Below, one piece after another: positions 17,861 to 25,560 of a DNA stretch of 64,000 bases. Under the pieces are notes generated by a model that was not told where the DNA came from, ran no database searches, and saw only the letters and a list, made by a program, of their open reading frames with translations. The position numbers were made by a program, and so were the translations under genes. Every line of letters begins with the position of its first letter. The first letter of the stretch is position 1. Source of the DNA: Bryobacteraceae bacterium (GTDB taxonomy: Bacteria > Acidobacteriota > Terriglobia > Bryobacterales > Bryobacteraceae); contig JARKOC010000466.1 of assembly GCA_029975915.1 (NCBI GenBank), positions 1-64,000 on the forward strand, written 5' to 3'.

Positions 17861-19398
17861 AAGAGCGCCTCCTGGTCTCAGTCTCTTTGGCGAACCTCGT
17901 CTTCCTCCGCTCCTGGGCCGAGTTGTTGAGACTCCAGGGGGGCGGGGAAGCCTCTGCGCCTGCGGCCCGCACCCTTCTCTGGGTCACAATTCTGAGCGTC
18001 GCGCTCCTGGCCGCAGTCCTCCTGGCTGGCCACTGGCTCGCTTCAAGGTCGGGATGGCTCACGGCTGCACGCTGCGCCGCCTTGTTTCTGCTCATCACCC
18101 CTATCGACTTCCTGGACGGCCAGGTGAGACCCATGCTGCCAGGTTGGATCTCGCCTTATGCCTTCGTCGTCGTTTGGACCATCCTGCTGCTCGTTCCCGT
18201 GCTGGCCGCGGTCCGCTTGGGCGTCTACGGAAAATCGGGCTGGTACCGCGGCCTCCGCAACCTGCTCGTCGTCCTGTCGCCTCTGGCCGCGATTCTCAGC
18301 TTGAACCTGCTCTGGAAGTCATATGGTCCGGCGACCGTGCTTGCCGCGCCCGCGCTGGCCGGACCTGTGAACGGAATGTCCGCCGGGCGGGTCATTTGGA
18401 TCGTCTTTGATGAACTCGATTCCCGGCTTGCATTTGATGCGCGCCCGTCCGGTATCGAAATGCCAGAACTGGACTGCCTCCGCAAGGAGGGCCTCTTCGC
18501 AGCGAAGGCCAAGCCGCCGGCTTGGGACACGCCCGAGTCCATGACGGCCTATATCCTTGGCCAAAAGGTAGCCAAATTCGGCGCCCAACCGTTCGTGGCT
18601 TCACTCGAATCCGGCGGCTCGGTTGATATTCGCAAAGCAACCACCATCTTTTCCGAGGCTCGACGAAGCGGCGCCGACACTTACCTCACGGGCTGGTATC
18701 TGCCCTATTGTCAAATGCTTGCGCCAGTCCTGACCGATTGCGTCCAGCCGACTCCAGCCTCCATCCGCCCTTCGTCGTTCGCCGGGTCCTTCGCAGCCCA
18801 ATGGAAAGCTCAGCTTTCGGAACACTGGCTCGCCATCCGCTTCGACCCCCAGGCCCAAAAGAGAGTTCCTTGGTTCGGTTGGGGCGAGCGCATCGAACAG
18901 AATCTCGCCTATAAGCAGATGATGGACGCCGCCGCTATGATGGCCGGCGGCGCCGGCGGACGCCTGGTTCTGATGCACTTCCCAATCCCACACCCGCTCG
19001 GAATCTACGACAGGCGCAAGAACGAACTCAGCCTGGACACCCGCAATAACTCGCTCGACAACCTGGAACTGGTCGACCAAACGGTTGGCGCCATCCGCCG
19101 CGTTCTTGAGAAAAACGGCCTCTGGGACCAAACGAACCTCATCGTGACATCCGACCATCCGATGCGGCCCGATGTCTGGAGCAAAAATGACGTCTGGAGT
19201 GATGAAGAGCGTCGCGCCACACTGAACCGGCGGCATCCCTGGATCCCGCTCCTGGTCAAAACAGCAGGCGTAGGCGCTGCGGTCGAACTGGCGAGCGAGG
19301 TTGATTCTTCCCGGCTCACCGCTCTCGCCCTCGCACTGCTAAGAGGTGAAGTGAATTCCGCCGAGCAGGCGGCTCAGGCGCTCACCGAAGCCCGGTGA
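17857..19398 (+). CDS. membrane protein with sulfatase/alkaline-phosphatase fold
   Basis: This 513-residue protein starts within the previous stop (ATGA). About five membrane segments fill residues 1-165. A periplasmic enzyme domain follows, with VIWIVFDELDSR near 190 and PAWDTPESMTAY holding a candidate Thr/Ser nucleophile near 225. Metal-ligand-like LMHFPIPHPLG lies near 370 and IVTSDHPMRPD near 430. The order matches the alkaline phosphatase/sulfatase superfamily. The sulfatase C/S-x-P-x-R formylglycine motif is absent, so a phosphoethanolamine- or phosphoglycerol-transferase type of reaction is as likely as sulfate hydrolysis. It forms one unit with the two preceding genes. Confidence 0.8.
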   Translation: MKERLLVSVSLANLVFLRSWAELLRLQGGGEASAPAARTLLWVTILSVALLAAVLLAGHWLASRSGWLTAARCAALFLLITPIDFLDGQVRPMLPGWISPYAFVVVWTILLLVPVLAAVRLGVYGKSGWYRGLRNLLVVLSPLAAILSLNLLWKSYGPATVLAAPALAGPVNGMSAGRVIWIVFDELDSRLAFDARPSGIEMPELDCLRKEGLFAAKAKPPAWDTPESMTAYILGQKVAKFGAQPFVASLESGGSVDIRKATTIFSEARRSGADTYLTGWYLPYCQMLAPVLTDCVQPTPASIRPSSFAGSFAAQWKAQLSEHWLAIRFDPQAQKRVPWFGWGERIEQNLAYKQMMDAAAMMAGGAGGRLVLMHFPIPHPLGIYDRRKNELSLDTRNNSLDNLELVDQTVGAIRRVLEKNGLWDQTNLIVTSDHPMRPDVWSKNDVWSDEERRATLNRRHPWIPLLVKTAGVGAAVELASEVDSSRLTALALALLRGEVNSAEQAAQALTEAR

Positions 19399-19418
19399 AC
19401 GCCCTCCTCTACCCGGGA

Positions 19419-20393
19419 TTATCCGATGATCTTGTTTAATTCGCGCATTACCTCGAAAGCGTCTGCAACGTAAAGCACGTCGGCCTTACCGCGAGCCCAG
19501 CCGCAATTGGCATCGAGGTTCACTGCGCGCCGTTCCCGGATGAAGCGCCACCCCACCACATGCGGCTCCTCTCCGTGGCAGCACGTCGCCAGGCCCTTCT
19601 TGTGTCGCGGCGTAGATCCGGTCTGCCCAATCTGGTGAAGGTGCGTCAGGAACGGCAGCACGGATTGGCCCTCGCTGCCCATATCGACCAGCGATTTCGA
19701 CGACCCGAGCGATGCATTGGCCGTCCTCACAAAACCCAGAATCAACTCAGCCGCCTCTGGCGTATGCGTTTGGCCGTCCTTCTGTTTCTTCGTCCATCCT
19801 GCGCCGGCGACAAACAGCGTTTCGGAGTCGGGCCGGATCGTCTGTTCGCCCACCTCCGGCGACTCGAATCCCACAAACCGCGTCTTCGATGCCGCCGCCA
19901 CATCAAGCTTGGTCACTTCCGCCGCTACCGTCGCTTCCACCGCCTCGAACGAACCCGGTTCCACGAGCATCACCCACGGGCGCGCCGTCCGCGAGAACGT
20001 TCCCTCAATCCGCTGCCGGTAGAACCACCGCAAGGCCGACAGCCCGCCGCCCTCGGCGCTCAGGCCGACGACGTGCGTGTCCACCACGCCACCCAGCCGC
20101 GCCGCCGCCCCCGGCAGCGCCCTTGCCATGCGCGACGTATGCGGCGCAAGGACAATTGCCGCACCCGAGGCTTTGATGATCGCTTCACAGGCCGCCGCGT
20201 CGGTCGAGTATCGGGCCTGCGCGAAATCCTCGCCTTCCACAGCCAGAGAACCAATCGAACTCCCGGCCGACTCTCCAAACACCCCAACCACAACCTCGCC
20301 GCCTAGCGCCCGTGCCGCTCCGAGCGTCTCCAATGCAGCCTTCGGGACCGCGCCGCCTTCCACCGTGTGAACCAGAACGAGTATCTTTTCCAT
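19419..20393 (-). CDS. etfA: electron transfer flavoprotein alpha subunit, divergent
   Basis: This 324-residue protein begins ILVLVHTVEGGAVPKAALETLGAARAL, the usual ETF-alpha N-terminal domain. The C-terminal FAD domain keeps HQIGQTGST (usual QVGQTG), LFVAGAGW in place of GGRG, GSSK in place of GASR, and AVNLDANCGWA in place of the AINxDxxAPIF segment. The usual SGAIQH stretch is replaced by CCHGEEPHVVGW. ETF shuttles electrons from acyl-CoA dehydrogenase to ETF dehydrogenase, both encoded just upstream, so a functional divergent clade is more likely than decay. Confidence 0.88.
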   Translation of the reverse strand: MEKILVLVHTVEGGAVPKAALETLGAARALGGEVVVGVFGESAGSSIGSLAVEGEDFAQARYSTDAAACEAIIKASGAAIVLAPHTSRMARALPGAAARLGGVVDTHVVGLSAEGGGLSALRWFYRQRIEGTFSRTARPWVMLVEPGSFEAVEATVAAEVTKLDVAAASKTRFVGFESPEVGEQTIRPDSETLFVAGAGWTKKQKDGQTHTPEAAELILGFVRTANASLGSSKSLVDMGSEGQSVLPFLTHLHQIGQTGSTPRHKKGLATCCHGEEPHVVGWRFIRERRAVNLDANCGWARGKADVLYVADAFEVMRELNKIIG

Positions 20394-20408
20394 TTCTTGG
20401 CGTCTCCC

Positions 20409-21206
20409 TTACTGCTTCAACCATTCGGCGATCTCTCGTGCGATCTCGGCCGCCGGCGTGTCCTTCACGATCCGCGTCTCCCGCACCTGCTTGGGCAGCG
20501 ACGCCGATGAGAATGCCATTCCAGTAGCGACCGCCGTAGGGGCGGCCTTCTGCAGCGACGGCATGATGACGCGCATGTTGGCCATGCCCGTCTGCGGATG
20601 ATTCGGCGGTTCCGGCAGGTTGCCCGTCGCCCACGCCAGCACAGCCGGCGGAGCGGCGCAGCGCGAAACCATGTGTCTGCCGCCCTCCACCCGTTCCTTC
20701 ACCAGAAACGATCCGCCGTCCTCCACCTTGATCTCGTCCACCGCCAGGAAGACTTCACCGATGCCCAGCCTTTCGGCAATGATTTGCATTACCACACCCG
20801 AGCCGCGTGTGGCTGACTCCCACCCGCCGAATACCAGCAGGGTGTCCTTGGGCAGCTCAAGTTTCGCGATTGCTTCGCCAAGCGCCCTGCCAGTCTCATT
20901 CGCGTCGGAAAAGCCGTTGTTGGGCCCATCCAAGGCGACAAGTTCGAAGGGAACCTTCTGCGCGATGGTCATCAGCACCTGTTGCAGCTTCGCCTTGGGC
21001 GCCAGGCTGACCAGTTTCACCGACGATCCAGGATGCTGTTTCGCCAGATTGGCGGCTTCGTACAGCGCGTGCGACGCCCACGGATCGAGCACGCCCGGCA
21101 ACATCATTTCGTTTTTCAGCGCTGGGGCCGTGGGCCCTGCGACGGGTTCCAGTGTTTGGAGCGGATCGGGCGCAAGCCCGCCGCAAACGACGATCTGGTA
21201 AGGCAA
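20409..21206 (-). CDS. etfB: electron transfer flavoprotein beta subunit, divergent
   Basis: This 265-residue ETF-beta homologue has YQIVVCGGLAPDPLQTL at the start, PWASHALYEAANLA matching the conserved DEIAVEEA region, and VKLVSLAPKAKLQQVL. The classical beta-subunit segment with NQTG, which binds AMP, is replaced by GGWESATRGSGVVMQ, while the ERVEGGRHMVS strand remains. It lies 15 nt before etfA and 11 nt after the ETF dehydrogenase gene. Loss of the NQTG motif in all-conserved context suggests a changed nucleotide site. Confidence 0.87.
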   Translation of the reverse strand: MPYQIVVCGGLAPDPLQTLEPVAGPTAPALKNEMMLPGVLDPWASHALYEAANLAKQHPGSSVKLVSLAPKAKLQQVLMTIAQKVPFELVALDGPNNGFSDANETGRALGEAIAKLELPKDTLLVFGGWESATRGSGVVMQIIAERLGIGEVFLAVDEIKVEDGGSFLVKERVEGGRHMVSRCAAPPAVLAWATGNLPEPPNHPQTGMANMRVIMPSLQKAAPTAVATGMAFSSASLPKQVRETRIVKDTPAAEIAREIAEWLKQ

Positions 21207-21217
21207 AGGACTCTCCT

Positions 21218-23041
21218 TCAGTTCTCAGCTGAGTGCAGGCCGCCAGGGCCGGCGCAAAAAGCGATATTCGACACGCCGGGCGCAATCTCCCGCGTGCAGT
21301 TCCACATACACGCGCCACAGTGGACGCATTTCTCCCGGTCGAAGGCGGGCACGCCGGCCTCGCCAGGCCGTAACGCCTCTCCCGAGCAAATCTCGATACA
21401 AAGCCGGTTCTGGCAATCGTGACACAACTCCGGCTCGCGGATCACAACGTGGTCCGGCGCATCAGAAGGCGCCTGGACCTTGCCGCCCATTAATAAGGCG
21501 TCCTGGTGAGTCACCAGCAGTTTGCCGTCGTGCTCAACCGGCGGCCAGCCTGCGGCGTCCATCAGCGCATCGTGCAGCGGCTTGCCCTCCGCCTCACACC
21601 GCGCCCTCAGTTCCCGCACCTTCCCAGGCGCGAGCCGGGTTCGGTAAAACTGTTCCAGCGTCGCCGGACGTTTGTCCTGCTTCGGCCGCGGCCAAGCCAG
21701 TTTGCCGCCGCTGAATCCGGCCAGCGCCATACCCGTGAATCCGGCAAAAAGTCCCGATTGGAACCCGCTGCGCGCCCGCTCGGCTACTTTAGCCTCTTCT
21801 TCGAGCCACGATGACCGCCTCCGCGCCTCGTACCTTGCCTTCAAGTTCTCTTTCGTGAACGGCAGGTTCTCCTTGTACAGCTCGATTACTGCTTCGCCGA
21901 GTTGTACGCCTGTCAACCACGCCTCGTCCACGCCCGACCCGGTCAGCACATTCGTCGAACCCGACCCCTCGCCGATCCGCGCATACCCGTTGCCGCACAA
22001 ATACGGCTCTCCGTGCCGGCCAGACTCCAAAATCGACTTCGCGCCCCAACTCCGCAGCCGCCCGCCCTTCAGGTGTTTCCAGAGATACGGATGCTGGACG
22101 TAATGTTGGAGATACCGGTACGCCGTCCTAACCGGCGACTCGAACCACGACGGCACGAAAATGCCGGCGCTCGCCACCCGTCCCGGATGGACATAGAAGA
22201 ACCCGAAGATCTCCGGCTCTGGGAAACCGATCGTGTGAAACACCGTCCCCTCGGCCAGATCGCACGACTCCGGCAGATCGACAACAAACTTCATGCCCAC
22301 GGCCCATTCATCGCGCCTATGGCCCTCGGGCATGCCAAACTCTTCGTCGAGCCGCCGGCTGACCGCCCCCACCGGCCCATCGCCGATCACCGTCAGTTCG
22401 CAACGAACCTCGGTCCCATCGCTGGCCAACACCAGGCCCTTCACCGCGCCATTCTCGACAATCGGCTCGGCCACCGGCGACGCCGGCCAGATCTGCGCCA
22501 GGCCCGACATCATCACCTGCTGGCCCACCCACTGGTTCAACTGCCCCAACGAGAAGATGAAGCCGTCACCCTTGTGCAGAAATGGCGGGATGTAGGGAAC
22601 CTCGAACGCCGAGTCTTTTGCAATCCCCAACGCTTCAAGGGCGTTGCCCGCCGCCCGCATCCACCACGGCACCCGCGCCGCCCCGGTAGGATCAAGCAGG
22701 AACGCCAGCCTTTCGCAGGTCACGCGCGCAGCCATAGGCACATCGGCCGTCGCAAACTCCGGGAAACTTGCCTTGAACGCCCGCGCACGCGTCACCACGC
22801 CCGATACGCCAAACGAAGTGTCATCGGCGCGCTCATAGCAGATCACCTGCGGCGGCATTCCTGGAAAGGCCCGGCTCTGAGCCGTCATCCCCTCCTCGGA
22901 AGCCAGCCATCGGGTCAATGTCGTGAGAAAACCACCCGTCGCCGGACCGAAACCGGCGCACAGAATGTCGGCGTCAAGCGGCTTCGGCTCTGGCGAAGCG
23001 TCTTGTTGATCGAGCGGGCTCAGGTCGTCCATGCCATCCAT
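21218..23041 (-). CDS. ETF:quinone oxidoreductase-like flavoprotein with Fe-S domain
   Basis: This 607-residue protein has an N-terminal FAD-binding region (ADILCAGFGPATGGF), a substrate-like central part, and EGSGSTNVLTGSGVDEAWLTG as the second FAD motif. The C-terminal ferredoxin-like domain has CHDCQNRLCIEIC and KCVHCGACMWNC and ends AGPGGLHSAEN. Seven or eight cysteines are placed for Fe-S binding, more than the four of classical mitochondrial ETF-QO, so two clusters are possible. The protein should pass electrons from ETF to the quinone pool. It is not clearly FixC, because FixC lacks the fused ferredoxin domain. Confidence 0.87.
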   Translation of the reverse strand: MDGMDDLSPLDQQDASPEPKPLDADILCAGFGPATGGFLTTLTRWLASEEGMTAQSRAFPGMPPQVICYERADDTSFGVSGVVTRARAFKASFPEFATADVPMAARVTCERLAFLLDPTGAARVPWWMRAAGNALEALGIAKDSAFEVPYIPPFLHKGDGFIFSLGQLNQWVGQQVMMSGLAQIWPASPVAEPIVENGAVKGLVLASDGTEVRCELTVIGDGPVGAVSRRLDEEFGMPEGHRRDEWAVGMKFVVDLPESCDLAEGTVFHTIGFPEPEIFGFFYVHPGRVASAGIFVPSWFESPVRTAYRYLQHYVQHPYLWKHLKGGRLRSWGAKSILESGRHGEPYLCGNGYARIGEGSGSTNVLTGSGVDEAWLTGVQLGEAVIELYKENLPFTKENLKARYEARRRSSWLEEEAKVAERARSGFQSGLFAGFTGMALAGFSGGKLAWPRPKQDKRPATLEQFYRTRLAPGKVRELRARCEAEGKPLHDALMDAAGWPPVEHDGKLLVTHQDALLMGGKVQAPSDAPDHVVIREPELCHDCQNRLCIEICSGEALRPGEAGVPAFDREKCVHCGACMWNCTREIAPGVSNIAFCAGPGGLHSAEN

Positions 23042-23063
23042 CCGGTCTCAGGCGCCTCCGGTT

Positions 23064-25304
23064 TTACTGAGGATAATCCAAGGCAGCCGGGATCATCACC
23101 TTGGTCAGCGCCTCTCCGGCCCGGTCCTTGGCCAGTTGGAATCCGGTCATGCAGGCCTCAAGTTTCGCCCTCAGTTTGGCGAAATCGTTTAAGCCCGGAT
23201 GCACCGCGCAGGGCCCAGCCTTGGTCTCATGCGTGCCATCGCTGCCCGATGCCTCGGAACTGAAGCCCGACGCCCCCGGCACCATCGCCTCGACGCTCAC
23301 CAGTTCGTCCTGACTCAGACACGCTCCGCAACCCGGCTCGGTCCACGACGGATGCGACAGATACCCATACACCAGTTCAGTGCAGATCCGCGCCACTTCG
23401 CCCGCCGCCCGCGCCGCCTGCATGTGGCACAGGTCGCGGAGGAATTGAACCGTACCGTCCAAGCCGTCCTCGATCGCAGGGTTCTTTGGACCCTCTTCGG
23501 CCAGCCTTTCCACGTCCAAAATCTGCGACCTCGAAGCCAACAGCCAGCACAGTGCATCGGCCAGAGGGAAAGTCACCCCTTGGCGGTTGGATTGGTACAT
23601 TTTCACGCCGTTGGCGTCCTTGGCCAGTTGGAGATGCTCCAGCGTCCATGCCCAAAGCTTCATCGCCGAGGCCAGCGTACAGGCGCCCGTGCCCGGATCG
23701 TGCGACGCCACCTGCCGCATCTCGTGGATCCAGTTGCGGAACTGCGCCAGGAAAACCGGGTTCGTCATCGTCACCGACATCTGCCGCCGCTGCACCGCCT
23801 CCGGCCCCTCGTAGGTGGCCTCCAACTGTGTATCCATCCATTTGTAGGAAAGGAACCCGGGACAGTCTTCCGTGATCCCGTAGCCGCCCATCAGCGATAC
23901 CGCTTCGCGCATCATGTGCGAGCCGTAACCCGTATTCCAAAGCTTGGTCGCCGGGCACATCACATTCGCCGTTGCGTCCAGAATCACGTACTGAACCACA
24001 GGATCGCTGGCGAGCGCCTGGTACCGCGCCTTCGGCCGCAAACTCTCCAGATGGTTCTGCATGTCGAGGTACTCAATTGCCTCTACCTGGCGCTTCTTAA
24101 GCGCCTTGAATTCGGCCATGCCGCCCGCGACGCCCTGCCCGGCCAATATCGCGGTCTTCTCCTTCTCCAGCGGGTCGAGCTCGTCAAACAAGCGCGCGGT
24201 GGCAAAGCCCAGCGACGCCGATGCCTCGCCAGCCGCCCAGATCTCCAGCAGCCGGTGCGTGACGTCCTGCTTCTGCTGCAATCCCAACTCAAACCGTGGC
24301 GTGCCCGGCGTCACCGCGCCCGATCCCCGGAACCGGTCACGGTGGTACCGGATCAGCGGCTCGATCGCCGACAGCAGTTTCGATGACGTCATCAGTCCGA
24401 CGCCCACTCGCGTCCGCCGGAATACGGCTTCGATCACCGACGAGTGATCGTGATTCGGCACGATCTTGCCGTCTTCAATCCGGTAGCCGCCGATAATCCT
24501 CGATGCCGGCACCTTCATGTTGAACACCGGGTCTGAGGTCGATGAAAGCTGGTGAACCAGCTTCCTGGTCGGTGTGCCACGGTCGAACGTGCCTTCGTCT
24601 GTCTCTTCGAGAATCACCATGCACGACGTCTTGATCCGTTCATCGTCGGTGTCCACGGCCGCTGTCACGAAGTTCGCAAAGCCCATGTTGGTGATGAAGC
24701 GCCCGCGCTTGTTCACCTCCAGGATCGGTTCCTTGCCGGCCGCCATCTCTTCCTCGGTCGGCCAGTACGCCACCCGGACCTTGCCGCCCAACATCCCTGT
24801 CTCTACGCCTACGTATGGAATCGGCTCAGTGAGGCAGAACGCGCCCCGCCACGTCTTGCGGCCGGGCGCCGGCGCGGCCAGCGACATATACCGTTGCTGC
24901 TGCTCGGGCGTTCCGCGCTCGTGGATCGGCGAAAGCGCCAGGTGCTGAGCCAGCGAGCAGGTCGCCGCGCCGGCATCCACCCAAGCCAACTCAAATGCGG
25001 TCAGCGCCATGGCGAAGTTCTTTGGACCTTCAATGAAACCGCCTTCCTCAGGCGACATGTAGGCCGACGTAATGCCCGCCGCATCGTACTCGGGTAGTAA
25101 TGCGTCCTTTTCCGGCGTCCATTCGTGGCTCATCCTTCCGCCTGATGCCACCAGCCGCGCCACCGGTCCGCGGGCCACCGCCCGGACGCTCTGTACTAGC
25201 ATCGCCAGATCATAACGGTCCTCGAACCGCCATAGGATCTGACGGATCTCGTCGCCGGGCAGCGTCTTCAAAGTGGGCAGGGATGGACTGCTCATTGTCG
25301 CCAT
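23064..25304 (-). CDS. acyl-CoA dehydrogenase, long form
   Basis: This 746-residue acyl-CoA dehydrogenase has the family order: a helical N-terminus, GAFCLTEPIPYVGVETG as the FAD/substrate strand, and ITNMGFANFVTAAV. REAVSLMGGYGITED follows, then LEATYEGPEAVQRRQM, whose Glu corresponds to the catalytic base of the medium-chain enzymes. About 180 extra residues follow that point, carrying cysteine pairs (EPGCGACLSQDE, GPCAVHPG). The extension resembles long VLCAD/ACAD9-like forms. It is the first gene of the operon with ETF dehydrogenase, EtfB and EtfA, so it probably feeds that chain. The acyl substrate is not known. Confidence 0.9.
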   Translation of the reverse strand: MATMSSPSLPTLKTLPGDEIRQILWRFEDRYDLAMLVQSVRAVARGPVARLVASGGRMSHEWTPEKDALLPEYDAAGITSAYMSPEEGGFIEGPKNFAMALTAFELAWVDAGAATCSLAQHLALSPIHERGTPEQQQRYMSLAAPAPGRKTWRGAFCLTEPIPYVGVETGMLGGKVRVAYWPTEEEMAAGKEPILEVNKRGRFITNMGFANFVTAAVDTDDERIKTSCMVILEETDEGTFDRGTPTRKLVHQLSSTSDPVFNMKVPASRIIGGYRIEDGKIVPNHDHSSVIEAVFRRTRVGVGLMTSSKLLSAIEPLIRYHRDRFRGSGAVTPGTPRFELGLQQKQDVTHRLLEIWAAGEASASLGFATARLFDELDPLEKEKTAILAGQGVAGGMAEFKALKKRQVEAIEYLDMQNHLESLRPKARYQALASDPVVQYVILDATANVMCPATKLWNTGYGSHMMREAVSLMGGYGITEDCPGFLSYKWMDTQLEATYEGPEAVQRRQMSVTMTNPVFLAQFRNWIHEMRQVASHDPGTGACTLASAMKLWAWTLEHLQLAKDANGVKMYQSNRQGVTFPLADALCWLLASRSQILDVERLAEEGPKNPAIEDGLDGTVQFLRDLCHMQAARAAGEVARICTELVYGYLSHPSWTEPGCGACLSQDELVSVEAMVPGASGFSSEASGSDGTHETKAGPCAVHPGLNDFAKLRAKLEACMTGFQLAKDRAGEALTKVMIPAALDYPQ

Positions 25305-25380
25305 GGATGGACTCCTTGTCTTACGGAAGGCAGCAATTCGTGTGCCAAAGCGCGGACGCTCAGCAGGCTGGCCAAATCCG

Positions 25381-25386
25381 ATTATA
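25381..25386 (-). promoter_or_regulatory. candidate -10 element of the acyl-CoA dehydrogenase operon
   Basis: A perfect TATAAT on the minus strand lies 77 nt before the start codon. No good -35 is seen at 17 nt, so an activator may be needed. Confidence 0.45.
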
Positions 25387-25431
25387 GGACCGCTGAATCT
25401 GTATTGTTTGGGTTCGATTCACTCAGACGGG

Positions 25432-25447
25432 TGGGTGAGATCACCCA
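25432..25447. promoter_or_regulatory. inverted repeat, candidate operator in divergent region
   Basis: TGGGTGA and TCACCCA flank a 2-nt spacer, giving a perfect 7-bp-arm palindrome. It lies 46 nt outside the minus-strand TATAAT and 56 nt before the -35 of the cytochrome promoter, so a dimeric regulator bound here could act on both genes. Confidence 0.5.
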
Positions 25448-25502
25448 GATTCGCCTTCTTGAGTATGGATTCTCAATCTGTGGATTTTTGTCAAATTAGA
25501 AG

Positions 25503-25530
25503 TTGCCGGACCTGAAACTCTTGATATAGT
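25503..25530 (+). promoter_or_regulatory. candidate promoter of the decaheme cytochrome gene
   Basis: TTGCCG (25503-25508) and TATAGT (25525-25530) are spaced by 16 nt, with four and five consensus matches. A start near 25537 would leave a leader of about 24 nt, containing an AAAGGGGG ribosome site. Confidence 0.55.
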
Positions 25531-25560
25531 AAGTACGGCTCCTGAAAGGGGGGGCCGGGT

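Noticed and set aside
21902..23263. 453-codon plus-strand open frame
   Set aside because: It is antisense to the ETF dehydrogenase gene, Arg/His-rich, and has no domain logic; high GC opens such shadow frames.
23199..24386. 395-codon plus-strand open frame
   Set aside because: It is antisense to the acyl-CoA dehydrogenase, with a composition typical of a shadow frame.
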